A stretch of 64,000 nucleotides of DNA, taken from contig JACKNO010000005.1 in NCBI GenBank assembly GCA_024234815.1, positions 329,637-393,636 of the forward strand, given 5' to 3'. Positions 25,441 through 33,643 of this stretch are shown here, in pieces. The stretch is from Pseudomonadales bacterium (GTDB lineage Bacteria; Pseudomonadota; Gammaproteobacteria; Pseudomonadales; Halieaceae). Position numbers and translations under genes: made by a program. Position 1 is the stretch's first letter; each line of letters begins with the position of its first letter. The notes below the pieces were generated by a model. It saw only the letters and a list, made by a program, of their open reading frames with translations, was not told the DNA's origin and did no database searches.

Positions 25441-26412
25441 ATGTCAGAGACCGGTTTCGTCACCTCAGCACGACGCACGATCAGGATGGAATCCGAGGCG
25501 GTAGCTGCGCTCGAAGGGCGCATAGGCGAAGAGTTTGAGCGCGCCTGCGAACTGCTGCTGCAGACCCGCGGCCGGGTGATTGTCACCGGCATGGGAAAAT
25601 CGGGACATATAGCCCGCAAGATTGCCGCCACCCTGGCCAGCACCGGCACGCCCGCGTTTTTCGTGCATCCCGGAGAGGCCAGCCACGGCGACATGGGCAT
25701 GATCACCGCAGAGGACGCGGTAATCGCCCTGTCCAACAGCGGCGCGGTAGCCGAGATCATTACCCTGCTGCCATTGTTAAAGCGTATGGGCACCGCGCTG
25801 GTGAGCATGACCGGCAACGATGAGTCCGTACTGGCCAAAGCGTCGGATGTCCACCTCAACACCGGGGTCGCGACCGAGGCCTGCCCACTGGACCTGGCGC
25901 CGACATCCAGCACTACCACCGCCCTGGTCATGGGCGACGCACTCGCCATAGCCCTGCTGGAAGAACGTGGTTTCACGGCAGACGATTTCGCGTTTTCCCA
26001 CCCGGGCGGCACGCTGGGCAAGAAGCTCCTGCTGAAAGTGGCTGACGTCATGCGATCCGGCGACGCCATCCCCCGGGTGGAGGCCTCCACTCTGCTGTCC
26101 GAGGCGCTGCTTGAGATCAACAACAAAGGCCTGGGGATGACCACGATACTGGATAGCGAGGGTCGACTCGCCGGCATATTCACTGACGGCGACCTGCGCC
26201 GCACCCTGCGCGCCCGCATCGATATCAACGAGACCCCGATGGGGCAACTTATGAGTACCGGCGCCAAAACCGCCAGCCCTGACATGCTCGCCGCCGAGGC
26301 GATGCGGATCATGGAAGAAAATGAAATCAGCTCCCTGGTGGTTGTGAACCCGGACAGCAGCGTCGCCGGTGTCATCCACCTGATGCACCTGCTGCATGCC
26401 GGGCTTGCCTGA
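25441..26412 (+). CDS. kdsD: D-arabinose 5-phosphate isomerase KdsD
   Basis: KdsD converts ribulose 5-phosphate to arabinose 5-phosphate, the precursor of Kdo in LPS. The 323-residue protein has an N-terminal SIS domain (VTGMGKSGHIARKIAATLASTGTPAFFVHPGEASHGD spread over residues 42-78, ALSNSG) and two C-terminal CBS domains. It starts 14 bp after yrbG. kdsC, which encodes the phosphatase two steps later and usually follows directly, is missing here. Confidence 0.96.
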   Translation: MSETGFVTSARRTIRMESEAVAALEGRIGEEFERACELLLQTRGRVIVTGMGKSGHIARKIAATLASTGTPAFFVHPGEASHGDMGMITAEDAVIALSNSGAVAEIITLLPLLKRMGTALVSMTGNDESVLAKASDVHLNTGVATEACPLDLAPTSSTTTALVMGDALAIALLEERGFTADDFAFSHPGGTLGKKLLLKVADVMRSGDAIPRVEASTLLSEALLEINNKGLGMTTILDSEGRLAGIFTDGDLRRTLRARIDINETPMGQLMSTGAKTASPDMLAAEAMRIMEENEISSLVVVNPDSSVAGVIHLMHLLHAGLA

Positions 26413-26576
26413 TTCGCGACCGGCAAGGGGGCTCGGCTGCCGCGCCGGGACAGGGATGCAAAAAAATAAAATTGCCTATGCCGCTGAACCAGTTACCATC
26501 GGCACGGGTCTGAACAACGCGGGAGTGACAACGCAACATCCCCCGCGCCATCGAAAGCGTTGCCTGGAGAACCGTG

Positions 26577-27170
26577 ATGTCCAACCTTAGCCCCCAGGGG
26601 TGCGAGTTGCGCCTTTTCAACTGGTTGGCACAGTTTCGCCTGGTCACCGTTGCGGTCACGCTCCTGGCCTGCCTGTCGACCGCCCGCACCTTCGCCCTCC
26701 CCGATGACAGCGAGCAGCCGATACGGATTACCGCCGACACCGCCATACGGGATGAAAAGCAGGGGTTCACGGTCTACACAGGCAATGTGCATATGGTCCA
26801 GGGCAGTATCGATATTGTTGCCGACACCCTGACCATCTTCCATGAGACCGCACAGGCGGACAAAATCGTCGCAGAGGGCAAACCCGCAAAAATGCAGCAG
26901 AGACCGGAGGTCGGCGAGCCCCTGGTGCGCGCGCGCGCCGAAATCATCGAATATTACAAGACCGAGGAGCGGGTAAACCTGAAGATAAACGCCTTCATCA
27001 CCCAGGATGGCTCCTCGGTGACTGGCGACTCCATCGACTACTACATCGCCGAGGAACTGGTGAAGGCCGGTTCCGAGCAATCGCCCGACGGGAAGCAGGT
27101 GCGGGTTGTCATCGAACCGAAGGTTCTGCGCGAGGAAGACGCCGAAGATGTCCCAGCTGAAAGCAATTAA
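26577..27170 (+). CDS. lptA: LPS transport periplasmic protein LptA
   Basis: LptA forms the periplasmic bridge that carries LPS from LptC to LptD. The 197-residue protein has a long positively charged N-terminus, a signal segment ending near TARTFA, then the OstA/LptA beta-jellyroll (IRITADTAIRDEKQGFTVYTGNV, ADTLTIFHETAQADKIVAEG). The ATG at 26577 is well spaced from GGAGA; a GTG one codon earlier is possible. lptC, normally directly upstream, is absent. It overlaps lptB by 23 bp. Confidence 0.93.
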   Translation: MSNLSPQGCELRLFNWLAQFRLVTVAVTLLACLSTARTFALPDDSEQPIRITADTAIRDEKQGFTVYTGNVHMVQGSIDIVADTLTIFHETAQADKIVAEGKPAKMQQRPEVGEPLVRARAEIIEYYKTEERVNLKINAFITQDGSSVTGDSIDYYIAEELVKAGSEQSPDGKQVRVVIEPKVLREEDAEDVPAESN

Positions 27171-27873
27171 CCTGGCCAAGGCCTATCGCGGCAGGGAAGT
27201 CGTCCAGGATGTCTCACTGGAGATAGAAAGCGGCCAGGTAGTGGGCCTGCTGGGGCCAAACGGCGCCGGCAAAACCACCTGTTTCTACATGATCATCGGC
27301 ATAATCCGGGCCGACCGCGGGGCCATCAGTATCAACGGCGAAGACCTAACCGCCCTGACCATGCACCAGCGGGCCAGGCGCGGCATCGGCTACCTGCCCC
27401 AGGAAGCCTCTATCTTCAGAAAGCTGAGCGTCGGGGACAACCTGATGGCCATCCTGCAGACCCGCCCCGACCTGAACAAGGCCCAGCGCCTGGAGCGCCG
27501 GGACCAGCTGCTCGCGGAATTCAACGTCGAGCACCTGCGCGAAAATGCCGGTCAGTCGCTGTCCGGCGGCGAGCGCCGCAGGGTGGAAATAGCCCGCGCG
27601 CTGGCGACGGAGCCCGAGTTCATTTTGCTGGACGAGCCCTTCGCGGGGGTGGACCCCATATCGGTCAGCGACATCAAGCAAATCATCAACCAGGTACGCG
27701 ACCGCGGCATCGGGGTATTGATTACCGACCACAATGTTCGCGATACTCTTGATATCTGTGAAAAAGCGTATATTGTCGGGGAAGGTCACATTATTGCGGA
27801 GGGTTCCGCAGACGTGATTCTCGCCAATAAGCGTGTGCGCCAGGTGTACCTGGGCGACCATTTTCGTATGTAA
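27148..27873 (+). CDS. lptB: LPS export ABC transporter ATP-binding protein LptB
   Basis: LptB is the cytoplasmic ATPase that powers the LptB2FG extractor. The 241-residue protein has Walker A GPNGAGKT (36-43), signature LSGGERRR, Walker B FILLDEPFAGVD and switch histidine in VLITDHNVRDTL. The ATG at 27148 gives the family N-terminus MSQLKAINLAKAY; an in-frame opening at 27106 would lie deep in lptA. GAGGAA inside the lptA tail provides the ribosome binding site, so the two genes are translationally linked. Confidence 0.97.
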   Translation: MSQLKAINLAKAYRGREVVQDVSLEIESGQVVGLLGPNGAGKTTCFYMIIGIIRADRGAISINGEDLTALTMHQRARRGIGYLPQEASIFRKLSVGDNLMAILQTRPDLNKAQRLERRDQLLAEFNVEHLRENAGQSLSGGERRRVEIARALATEPEFILLDEPFAGVDPISVSDIKQIINQVRDRGIGVLITDHNVRDTLDICEKAYIVGEGHIIAEGSADVILANKRVRQVYLGDHFRM

Positions 27874-27950
27874 ATACCCCCTCCAGGCCCCCGATTGCGG
27901 GACCTCCTGCTCACTTCCATCAACTGACAAGCAATTTTCGCGCCAAGCGG

Positions 27951-27980
27951 TTGCCACACCGCACTGACCGGGGCTACACT
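27951..27980 (+). promoter_or_regulatory. possible promoter upstream of rpoN
   Basis: TTGCCA (27951-27956) and TACACT (27975-27980) are separated by 18 bp in the 172-bp lptB-rpoN gap. Confidence 0.4.
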
Positions 27981-28045
27981 CGACGGGCAGGTTTGCGCTT
28001 TTGTCACCGGCAGAAAGCGGCTTTCCGAGGAACTCCTATCAACCC

Positions 28046-29536
28046 ATGAAACAGTCACTGCAACTAAAACTGGGCCAACAGCTGACGATGACGCCGCAGC
28101 TGCAACAGGCGATCAAGTTGCTGCAGCTGTCGACCATGGATCTGCAGCAGGAAATCCAACAGGCCCTGGACAGCAATCCGATGCTGGAAATGGCGGACGA
28201 CGATAACGATTCCGAGGAGCGCGCCCCCCGCACCGGCGACGACAGCAGCTCGGACGGCCCCATGGACAGCCTCGAGCGGAGCGCTACGGACCAGGACTCC
28301 GGCGACGACGGTTGGGACAGCCAGATGCCCGACGACCTGCCCGTGGATACCCAGTGGGAAGACCTGCTGCCAAGCGCTTCCGCGCCCTCCTACTCTGGTG
28401 AGGACCTGTCCGACTCCGGCTTCGACAGCCGTAACGCTGCGAGTGACTCGCTGCGAGAGCAGTTGATGTGGCAGCTGAACCTGACCAGGTTGTCGGATGT
28501 CGATCGGGTCATTGCCATGGCCATCATTGACGCCACTGACGAAAACGGGCGCGTGATACAGGACCTGGAGGAGATTCGGGAATCCCTGGCCCTGGAAATG
28601 GACCTTGAAATTGAACTCGATGAAATGGTGGCGGTGCTGCACCGCCTGCAGCAGTTTGAGCCCACCGGGGTATGCACCCGTGACCTGAAGGAATGCCTGC
28701 TCGTACAACTGCAGCAGCTACCCCCCTCCACGCCATGGCTGGAGCAGGCCAGACTTGTACTCAGTCGCCATATCAACCAACTCGGGAGCGGCGATTTCAG
28801 CCAGATACTGCGACGCACCCGCCTCAAGGAGTCGGAGCTGAAAGAGGTGCTGGCCCTTATCCAGTCGCTGGACCCCAACCCCGGCCAGACCGTTGGGGAG
28901 AACAGCACGGAGTATGTTGTTCCCGATGTGTTTGTCTCCAAAAAGGAGGGTCGCTGGGTTGTCGAGCTCAATCCGGACATCGCGCCGAAACTGCGCATCA
29001 ACAGCAACTACGCGGGCCTGATCAAACGCGCGGACAGCAGTGCCGACAACACCTACCTGCGGGATAATCTGCAGGAGGCCCGCTGGTTCCTGAAGAGTTT
29101 GCACAGCCGCAATGAGACCCTGATGAAAGTCGCGACCCGTATCGTGGAACACCAGCGCAACTTTCTGGAATATGGCACCGAGGCCATGAAGCCACTGGTG
29201 CTCCACGAAATTGCCGAACTGGTCGAGATGCACGAGTCGACCATCTCCCGGGTTACCACCCAGAAGTATATGCATACCCCCCGTGGCGTTTTCGAGCTGA
29301 AATACTTTTTTTCCAGTCACGTATCCACCACCGCCGGAGGAGAGTGTTCGTCCACGGCCATCCGGGCGCTTATCCGCAAGCTGGTGGGCGCGGAAAACCC
29401 CCGCAAACCGCTCAGCGACAACAAGATTGCGCAGTTGCTGGAAGCCGAGGGTGTGCAGGTGGCCAGGCGCACCATCGCAAAGTATCGGGAATCGCTGATG
29501 ATTCCGCCATCCAATGAACGCAAGCGCCTGGTCTAG
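28046..29536 (+). CDS. rpoN: RNA polymerase sigma-54 factor RpoN
   Basis: RpoN is the alternative sigma factor recognising -24/-12 promoters and requiring AAA+ activators. The 496-residue protein has the glutamine-rich activator-interaction domain (MKQSLQLKLGQQLTMTPQLQ), an acidic linker (about residues 50-130), the core-binding region, a helix-turn-helix (LHEIAELVEMHESTISRVT) and the RpoN box ARRTIAKYRE at 473-482. The ATG at 28046 is the family start; the frame opens 45 bp earlier. It leads the conserved rpoN-hpf-ptsN-rapZ-ptsO group. Confidence 0.98.
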   Translation: MKQSLQLKLGQQLTMTPQLQQAIKLLQLSTMDLQQEIQQALDSNPMLEMADDDNDSEERAPRTGDDSSSDGPMDSLERSATDQDSGDDGWDSQMPDDLPVDTQWEDLLPSASAPSYSGEDLSDSGFDSRNAASDSLREQLMWQLNLTRLSDVDRVIAMAIIDATDENGRVIQDLEEIRESLALEMDLEIELDEMVAVLHRLQQFEPTGVCTRDLKECLLVQLQQLPPSTPWLEQARLVLSRHINQLGSGDFSQILRRTRLKESELKEVLALIQSLDPNPGQTVGENSTEYVVPDVFVSKKEGRWVVELNPDIAPKLRINSNYAGLIKRADSSADNTYLRDNLQEARWFLKSLHSRNETLMKVATRIVEHQRNFLEYGTEAMKPLVLHEIAELVEMHESTISRVTTQKYMHTPRGVFELKYFFSSHVSTTAGGECSSTAIRALIRKLVGAENPRKPLSDNKIAQLLEAEGVQVARRTIAKYRESLMIPPSNERKRLV

Positions 29537-29655
29537 GCCGACCGGGATGAAATATTCATTTAGGTTACCGCAGTGGTCTGGAATCCCGGCTATAGTCAAA
29601 GTAGCCCCGCCACTGCAGACGCCGGGCAGCCGGCCACACGTTGAAGGAGATATAT

Positions 29656-29943
29656 ATGCAACTGAACGTCAGCGGACACCACGTGGATGTGACAGACCCA
29701 TTACGCGAGTACGTCGAGAATAAATTTGAGCGCCTGCAACGGCACTTCGACCAGATCACGAACGTACAGGTCACCCTGATAGTAGAGAAAATGGTGCAGA
29801 AGGCAGAAGCCACCATCCATATCTCCGGAGCGGACATCTTTGCCGCATCGGAATCCGAAGACATGTACGCTGCAATCGATACACTGGCCGACAAGCTCGA
29901 CCGCCAACTTATCAAACACAAGGAAAAAGCCAGAGGCCGCTAG
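29656..29943 (+). CDS. hpf: ribosome hibernation promoting factor HPF
   Basis: HPF binds the 30S subunit and helps form inactive 100S ribosome dimers in stationary phase. The 95-residue product is the short form, beginning MQLNVSGHHVDVTDPLREYV and containing the beta-alpha RaiA-like fold (KFERLQRHFDQITNVQVTL, MYAAIDTLADKLDRQL). The ATG at 29656 has a strong AAGGAG upstream; a TTG at 29641 is in frame but contains that site. Confidence 0.95.
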   Translation: MQLNVSGHHVDVTDPLREYVENKFERLQRHFDQITNVQVTLIVEKMVQKAEATIHISGADIFAASESEDMYAAIDTLADKLDRQLIKHKEKARGR

Positions 29944-29997
29944 TGCAGTTACCGGCTGAAACAGCTTTGGCCGGACAGCATTCCGACTCCACCGACA

Positions 29998-30456
29998 ATG
30001 AATTTTCTGACCGAGATATTGAGCCCTGCACGCACGGTTTGCCACGCATCAGGTGCCAGCAAGAAAAGGCTATTTGAGACGATCGCCAGGATCATCAGCG
30101 ATGATCAGCCCACACTGGTGTACGAGGATATTTTTTCCCAGTTGATTGGCAGGGAGAAACTGGGCAGTACCGGCCTGGGCCAGGGCATCGCTATTCCCCA
30201 TTGTCGGGTTGACGCCTGCCCGCAACCACTTGGCACGCTGCTTTCCCTCGACCAGGCTGTGGATTTTGACGCACCCGATGACCAGCCGGTTGATCTGCTG
30301 TTTGCCCTGCTCGTGCCGGGCGAGGCGCACCAGCAACACCTGGACATACTCGCCAATGTCGCAAGACTGTTCAGCCAGGGCAATTTCTGTGAGCAACTGC
30401 GCGGCGCCAGGGCTGACCGTGCGCTGTTCGATATCGCCACCACATGGGAAATGTAA
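29998..30456 (+). CDS. ptsN: nitrogen PTS enzyme IIA PtsN
   Basis: PtsN is the terminal phosphoacceptor of the nitrogen-related PTS and regulates potassium transport and other processes according to its phosphorylation state. The 152-residue protein has the EIIA-fructose/nitrogen fold and the active histidine H68 in GIAIPHCRV. It is in the usual place between hpf and rapZ. Confidence 0.96.
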   Translation: MNFLTEILSPARTVCHASGASKKRLFETIARIISDDQPTLVYEDIFSQLIGREKLGSTGLGQGIAIPHCRVDACPQPLGTLLSLDQAVDFDAPDDQPVDLLFALLVPGEAHQQHLDILANVARLFSQGNFCEQLRGARADRALFDIATTWEM

Positions 30457-30505
30457 GCCCTTGTTCGTTGCACCAGCAGACTCGTGCCAGGCCGACTGAA
30501 TCCCC

Positions 30506-31384
30506 ATGAGCGACGACAAACAAAAGGCCATGCAACTGATCATCATCAGTGGTCGCTCGGGCTCCGGCAAGAGCACCGCACTGCATCAACTGGAAGATGA
30601 GGGTTACTACTGCATAGACAACCTGCCGGTGTCGCTGCTGTCCGCCCTGGTGGTGGAGACAGGCAGACCCGAATTCCGGCATTTTCGCGGTACCGCTGTC
30701 TGCATAGACGCTCGAAACGCATGGAAGGATCTCGCAAGTTTCGGCGAAATCGTGGGCACCCTGCCCAAATCGGTGCACACCGAGGTACTGTACCTCGATG
30801 CCCAGGACAGCGCGCTCATAAAGCGCTTCAGCGAGACCCGCCGCCGCCACCCGCTGAGCAGCGATACCACTCCGCTGGCTGAGGCCATAGACAAGGAGCG
30901 CCTGTTGCTGGGACCGATCGCCAGCGACGCGTCACTGGTTCTGGATACCACGCGCATGACGATTTACGAACTGCGCGACGCCATCAAGCAACGCTTGCTC
31001 AAGAGCAGTGGCGGCAACATGTCCCTGCTGTTCCAGTCCTTCGGATTCAAGCGTGGCGTTCCCGCCGATGCCGACCTCGTATTCGATGTGAGAATGCTGC
31101 CGAATCCCCACTGGGTGAAGGAACTCAGGATGAAGACCGGCCTCGATGAGCAGGTACAGGAGTTCCTTGAGTCGCAACCGCTGGCAGGTGAGTTGTACCG
31201 CGACATACGCAGCTATCTGGACAACTGGCTACCGCGTTACAAGGACAGTAATCGCAGCTACATGACGGTGGCGCTGGGTTGTACCGGAGGCCAACATCGT
31301 TCAGTATATCTGGCCGATCGCCTGTACCGTCACTATCAGGCCCACCATCCCAACATTCACGTAAGACACAGGGAACTCCTCTAA
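30506..31384 (+). CDS. rapZ: RNase adapter protein RapZ
   Basis: RapZ binds glucosamine-6-phosphate and small RNAs; in Escherichia it guides RNase E to GlmZ and so controls glmS. The 292-residue protein has the P-loop GRSGSGKS (16-23), a DTT-containing Walker B region (LVLDTTRM) and the conserved C-terminal domain (VALGCTGGQHRSVYLADRL). The frame and length are standard. It lies between ptsN and ptsO. Confidence 0.97.
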   Translation: MSDDKQKAMQLIIISGRSGSGKSTALHQLEDEGYYCIDNLPVSLLSALVVETGRPEFRHFRGTAVCIDARNAWKDLASFGEIVGTLPKSVHTEVLYLDAQDSALIKRFSETRRRHPLSSDTTPLAEAIDKERLLLGPIASDASLVLDTTRMTIYELRDAIKQRLLKSSGGNMSLLFQSFGFKRGVPADADLVFDVRMLPNPHWVKELRMKTGLDEQVQEFLESQPLAGELYRDIRSYLDNWLPRYKDSNRSYMTVALGCTGGQHRSVYLADRLYRHYQAHHPNIHVRHRELL

Positions 31385-31388
31385 GCCC

Positions 31389-31658
31389 GTGATCCAGATA
31401 CAGGTAACCATCATCAACAAGCTCGGCCTTCACGCGCGCGCGGCGGCGAAATTTGTCAGCTGCGCGGCCGCATTCTCCAGCAGCATACAGGCGGGAAGGG
31501 ACGGCAAGCTGGTAGACGGCAAAAGCATTATGTCGGTGATGATGTTGGCCGCAGGCAAGGGTACGGTGCTCGATCTGCAGATAGAGGGGCGGGATGAGCA
31601 AGCCGCGCTGGAAGCCCTCCAGACCCTGATAAACAACCGCTTCGACGAACCGGAATAG
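31389..31658 (+). CDS. ptsO: nitrogen PTS phosphocarrier protein NPr (PtsO)
   Basis: NPr passes phosphate from PtsP to PtsN. The 89-residue HPr-like protein has the active histidine H15 in LGLHARAAAKFV and the second HPr motif GKSIMSVMMLAAGKG. The start is GTG, 4 bp after the rapZ stop, so translational coupling is likely. Confidence 0.96.
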   Translation: MIQIQVTIINKLGLHARAAAKFVSCAAAFSSSIQAGRDGKLVDGKSIMSVMMLAAGKGTVLDLQIEGRDEQAALEALQTLINNRFDEPE

Positions 31659-31682
31659 CCATTCAATCTGTAACTAATCACG

Positions 31683-31711
31683 TTGTTGTAGCTCACGCTT
31701 TCCTCGATAAT
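31683..31711 (+). promoter_or_regulatory. promoter upstream of mgtE
   Basis: TTGTTG (31683-31688) and GATAAT (31706-31711) are 17 bp apart, about 50 bp before the mgtE start. It suggests that mgtE can be transcribed independently of rpoN-ptsO. Confidence 0.55.
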
Positions 31712-31761
31712 TGCCCCCGACCGGGCATCCGCCCTGCCGGAGATTTTCGCGGAAAGATGCT

Positions 31762-33114
31762 GTGAGCCAGACTGAAGCCACATCCCAGAAAACCTTCCAC
31801 AAGCTGACCCAGGCCCTGGACAGCGGCACCTTCGCGGATGCCCGGCGCATGCTCAATGGCCTGCCTCCGGCAGATGCCGCCCACATGCTGGAATCTTCCA
31901 CGCCCAAGTTTCGCCACATCCTGTGGCAGCTGATAGACGCCGAGAACGAGGGTGAGGTTCTCAACGAGTTGAGTGATGAACTGCGAATCGACTTCCTGAG
32001 CGACATGGAGGCTGCAAAGGTCGCAGCCCTGATGGAAGGCCTGGAAGACGACGACGTCGCCGACATTCTGCAACAGCTTCCAGAGAGCATCACCCGCGAA
32101 GTCCTGACCTCGATGGACCACCAGGACCGGGCGCGCCTCGAACGCGTAATGCTCTACCCCGAAGACACCGCCGGCGGCCTGATGAATACGGATACCATCA
32201 CCATCCGCGCGCCGCTGACCCTCGATGTCGTCCTGCGCTATTTGCGACGGCATGAAGAAATCCCGAACATGACCGACAACCTGATCGTGGTAAACCGCCT
32301 CGACAAGTACATTGGCATGCTTCCGCTGCGCACGCTGCTGGTATCCGACCCCACCGCGTCCGTGCGCGAAATGATGGTCACCGACGTAGAACCCATCCCG
32401 GTCAACCTGCCCGACTCCGAGGTCGCGCGAATGTTCGAGCGCAATGACTGGGTGTCGGCGCCAGTGGTCGATAGCGAGGGGCGCCTGCTCGGGCGAATCA
32501 CCATCGATGACGTGGTCGACGTAATACGCGAGGACGCCGATCACTCGCTGATGTCCATGGCCGGCCTGGACGAGGACGAGGACACCTTCGCCCCTGTGTT
32601 TCGCGCGGCGCCCAGGCGCGCAGTCTGGCTGGGCATCAACCTGGTCACCGCGTTTATCGCCTCCGGTGTGATCAACATGTTCCAGGACACGATAGAAAAG
32701 GTGGTAGCCCTTGCCGTGCTGATGCCTATAGTCGCGTCGATGGGCGGTATTGCCGGTACCCAGACCCTCACAGTGCTGGTGCGCGGTATTGCGCTGGGTC
32801 AGGTGGGTCGAAACAACCAGGTCTGGTTGATCAACCGCGAAGTCATGATAGGTATGCTCAATGGCGCGCTCTGGGCGGCCGTGGTGGCAGTGGCGGCCTC
32901 GGTGTGGTTCAACGACTGGAACATCGGCATGATCATCGCCGCGGCGATGGTAATCAACCTGATCACCGCGGCGCTGGTGGGCGCGGTACTGCCTCTTTTG
33001 ATGATACGCCTGGATATCGACCCCGCCCTCGCCGGCGGTGTGGTTCTCACCACGGTAACCGACGTGGTCGGTTTCGTATCCTTCCTCGGTTTGGCGACAC
33101 TGGTCTATGCCTGA
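31762..33114 (+). CDS. mgtE: magnesium transporter MgtE
   Basis: MgtE is a magnesium-gated channel that imports Mg2+. The 450-residue protein has the soluble N domain (superhelix, residues about 1-130), a CBS pair (TIRAPLTLDVVLRYLRRH; DVEPIPVNLPDSEVARMF) and five C-terminal membrane helices with PIVASMGGIAGTQTLTVLVR. The start is GTG at 31762 with GGAAAG upstream; the frame opens at 31711 within the promoter region. It overlaps darP by 8 bp. Confidence 0.96.
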   Translation: MSQTEATSQKTFHKLTQALDSGTFADARRMLNGLPPADAAHMLESSTPKFRHILWQLIDAENEGEVLNELSDELRIDFLSDMEAAKVAALMEGLEDDDVADILQQLPESITREVLTSMDHQDRARLERVMLYPEDTAGGLMNTDTITIRAPLTLDVVLRYLRRHEEIPNMTDNLIVVNRLDKYIGMLPLRTLLVSDPTASVREMMVTDVEPIPVNLPDSEVARMFERNDWVSAPVVDSEGRLLGRITIDDVVDVIREDADHSLMSMAGLDEDEDTFAPVFRAAPRRAVWLGINLVTAFIASGVINMFQDTIEKVVALAVLMPIVASMGGIAGTQTLTVLVRGIALGQVGRNNQVWLINREVMIGMLNGALWAAVVAVAASVWFNDWNIGMIIAAAMVINLITAALVGAVLPLLMIRLDIDPALAGGVVLTTVTDVVGFVSFLGLATLVYA

Positions 33115-33643
33115 AACAACAGAAGATGACTTTGCGGATTCACCGCAGGATGGCCCCAGCAAGAGCGCGGTAAAACGGCGCATGCTGGCGCTGCAGCAAC
33201 TTGGGGAAACCCTGACGGGACTCAGTGAGAAGCAGCTCGAAAAGATACCTGTCAATGACGAGCGCCTGCTGCAGGTGATCCGCGAAGCCCGCGGTATGCG
33301 CAGTCACAGCGCACGCCGTCGGCACCTGCAACTGATCGGCAAGCTGATGCGAGATATCGACCCCACTCCCATCGAGGATGCCCTCGGGGCTATGGATCGA
33401 CAGCGGCAGAGCGAGGCCGCTGCGTTCCACGAACTCGAAGAACTGCGCGACGCCACGCTGGCGGCGGGCCCGGCCGGCGTGGAACTGGTGTTGGGTCGCT
33501 GGCCCCAGGCCGACCGTCAGCAGCTACGACAACTGCTGCTGCAACACCAGCGCGAGATAGAAAAAGACAAACCGCCCTCGGCCAGCCGAAAGCTGTTTCG
33601 TTACCTCAGGGAACTGGTGGAACTCTACGGCGATTCAGACTGA
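33107..33643 (+). CDS. darP: dual-action ribosomal maturation protein DarP (YjgA)
   Basis: DarP (DUF615) binds late 50S precursors and helps fold the peptidyl transferase centre. The 178-residue, highly charged helical protein has the family blocks SKSAVKRRMLALQQLGE, HSARRRHLQLIGKLMRDID and SASRKLFRYLRELVE. It overlaps the mgtE 3' end by 8 bp and the convergent yhdP 3' end by 19 bp. In many relatives it is next to tldD and pmbA, which are absent here. Confidence 0.94.
   Translation: MPETTEDDFADSPQDGPSKSAVKRRMLALQQLGETLTGLSEKQLEKIPVNDERLLQVIREARGMRSHSARRRHLQLIGKLMRDIDPTPIEDALGAMDRQRQSEAAAFHELEELRDATLAAGPAGVELVLGRWPQADRQQLRQLLLQHQREIEKDKPPSASRKLFRYLRELVELYGDSD

Noticed and set aside
25287..26426. 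Open frame of 379 codons on the minus strand
   Set aside because: Antisense to kdsD, serine/arginine-rich shadow composition.
26457..26591. 44-codon frame between kdsD and lptA as a possible lptC or kdsC remnant
   Set aside because: No similarity to either protein that I can see; it ends inside lptA.
29565..29596. Promoter (TTACCG / TATAGT) upstream of hpf
   Set aside because: The 20-bp spacer is too long, and no -24/-12 sigma-54 element with correct GG-N10-GC spacing fits either.
31693..33255. Open frame of 520 codons on the minus strand
   Set aside because: Antisense to mgtE, histidine/glutamine-rich shadow composition, no domain signature and no ribosome binding site.
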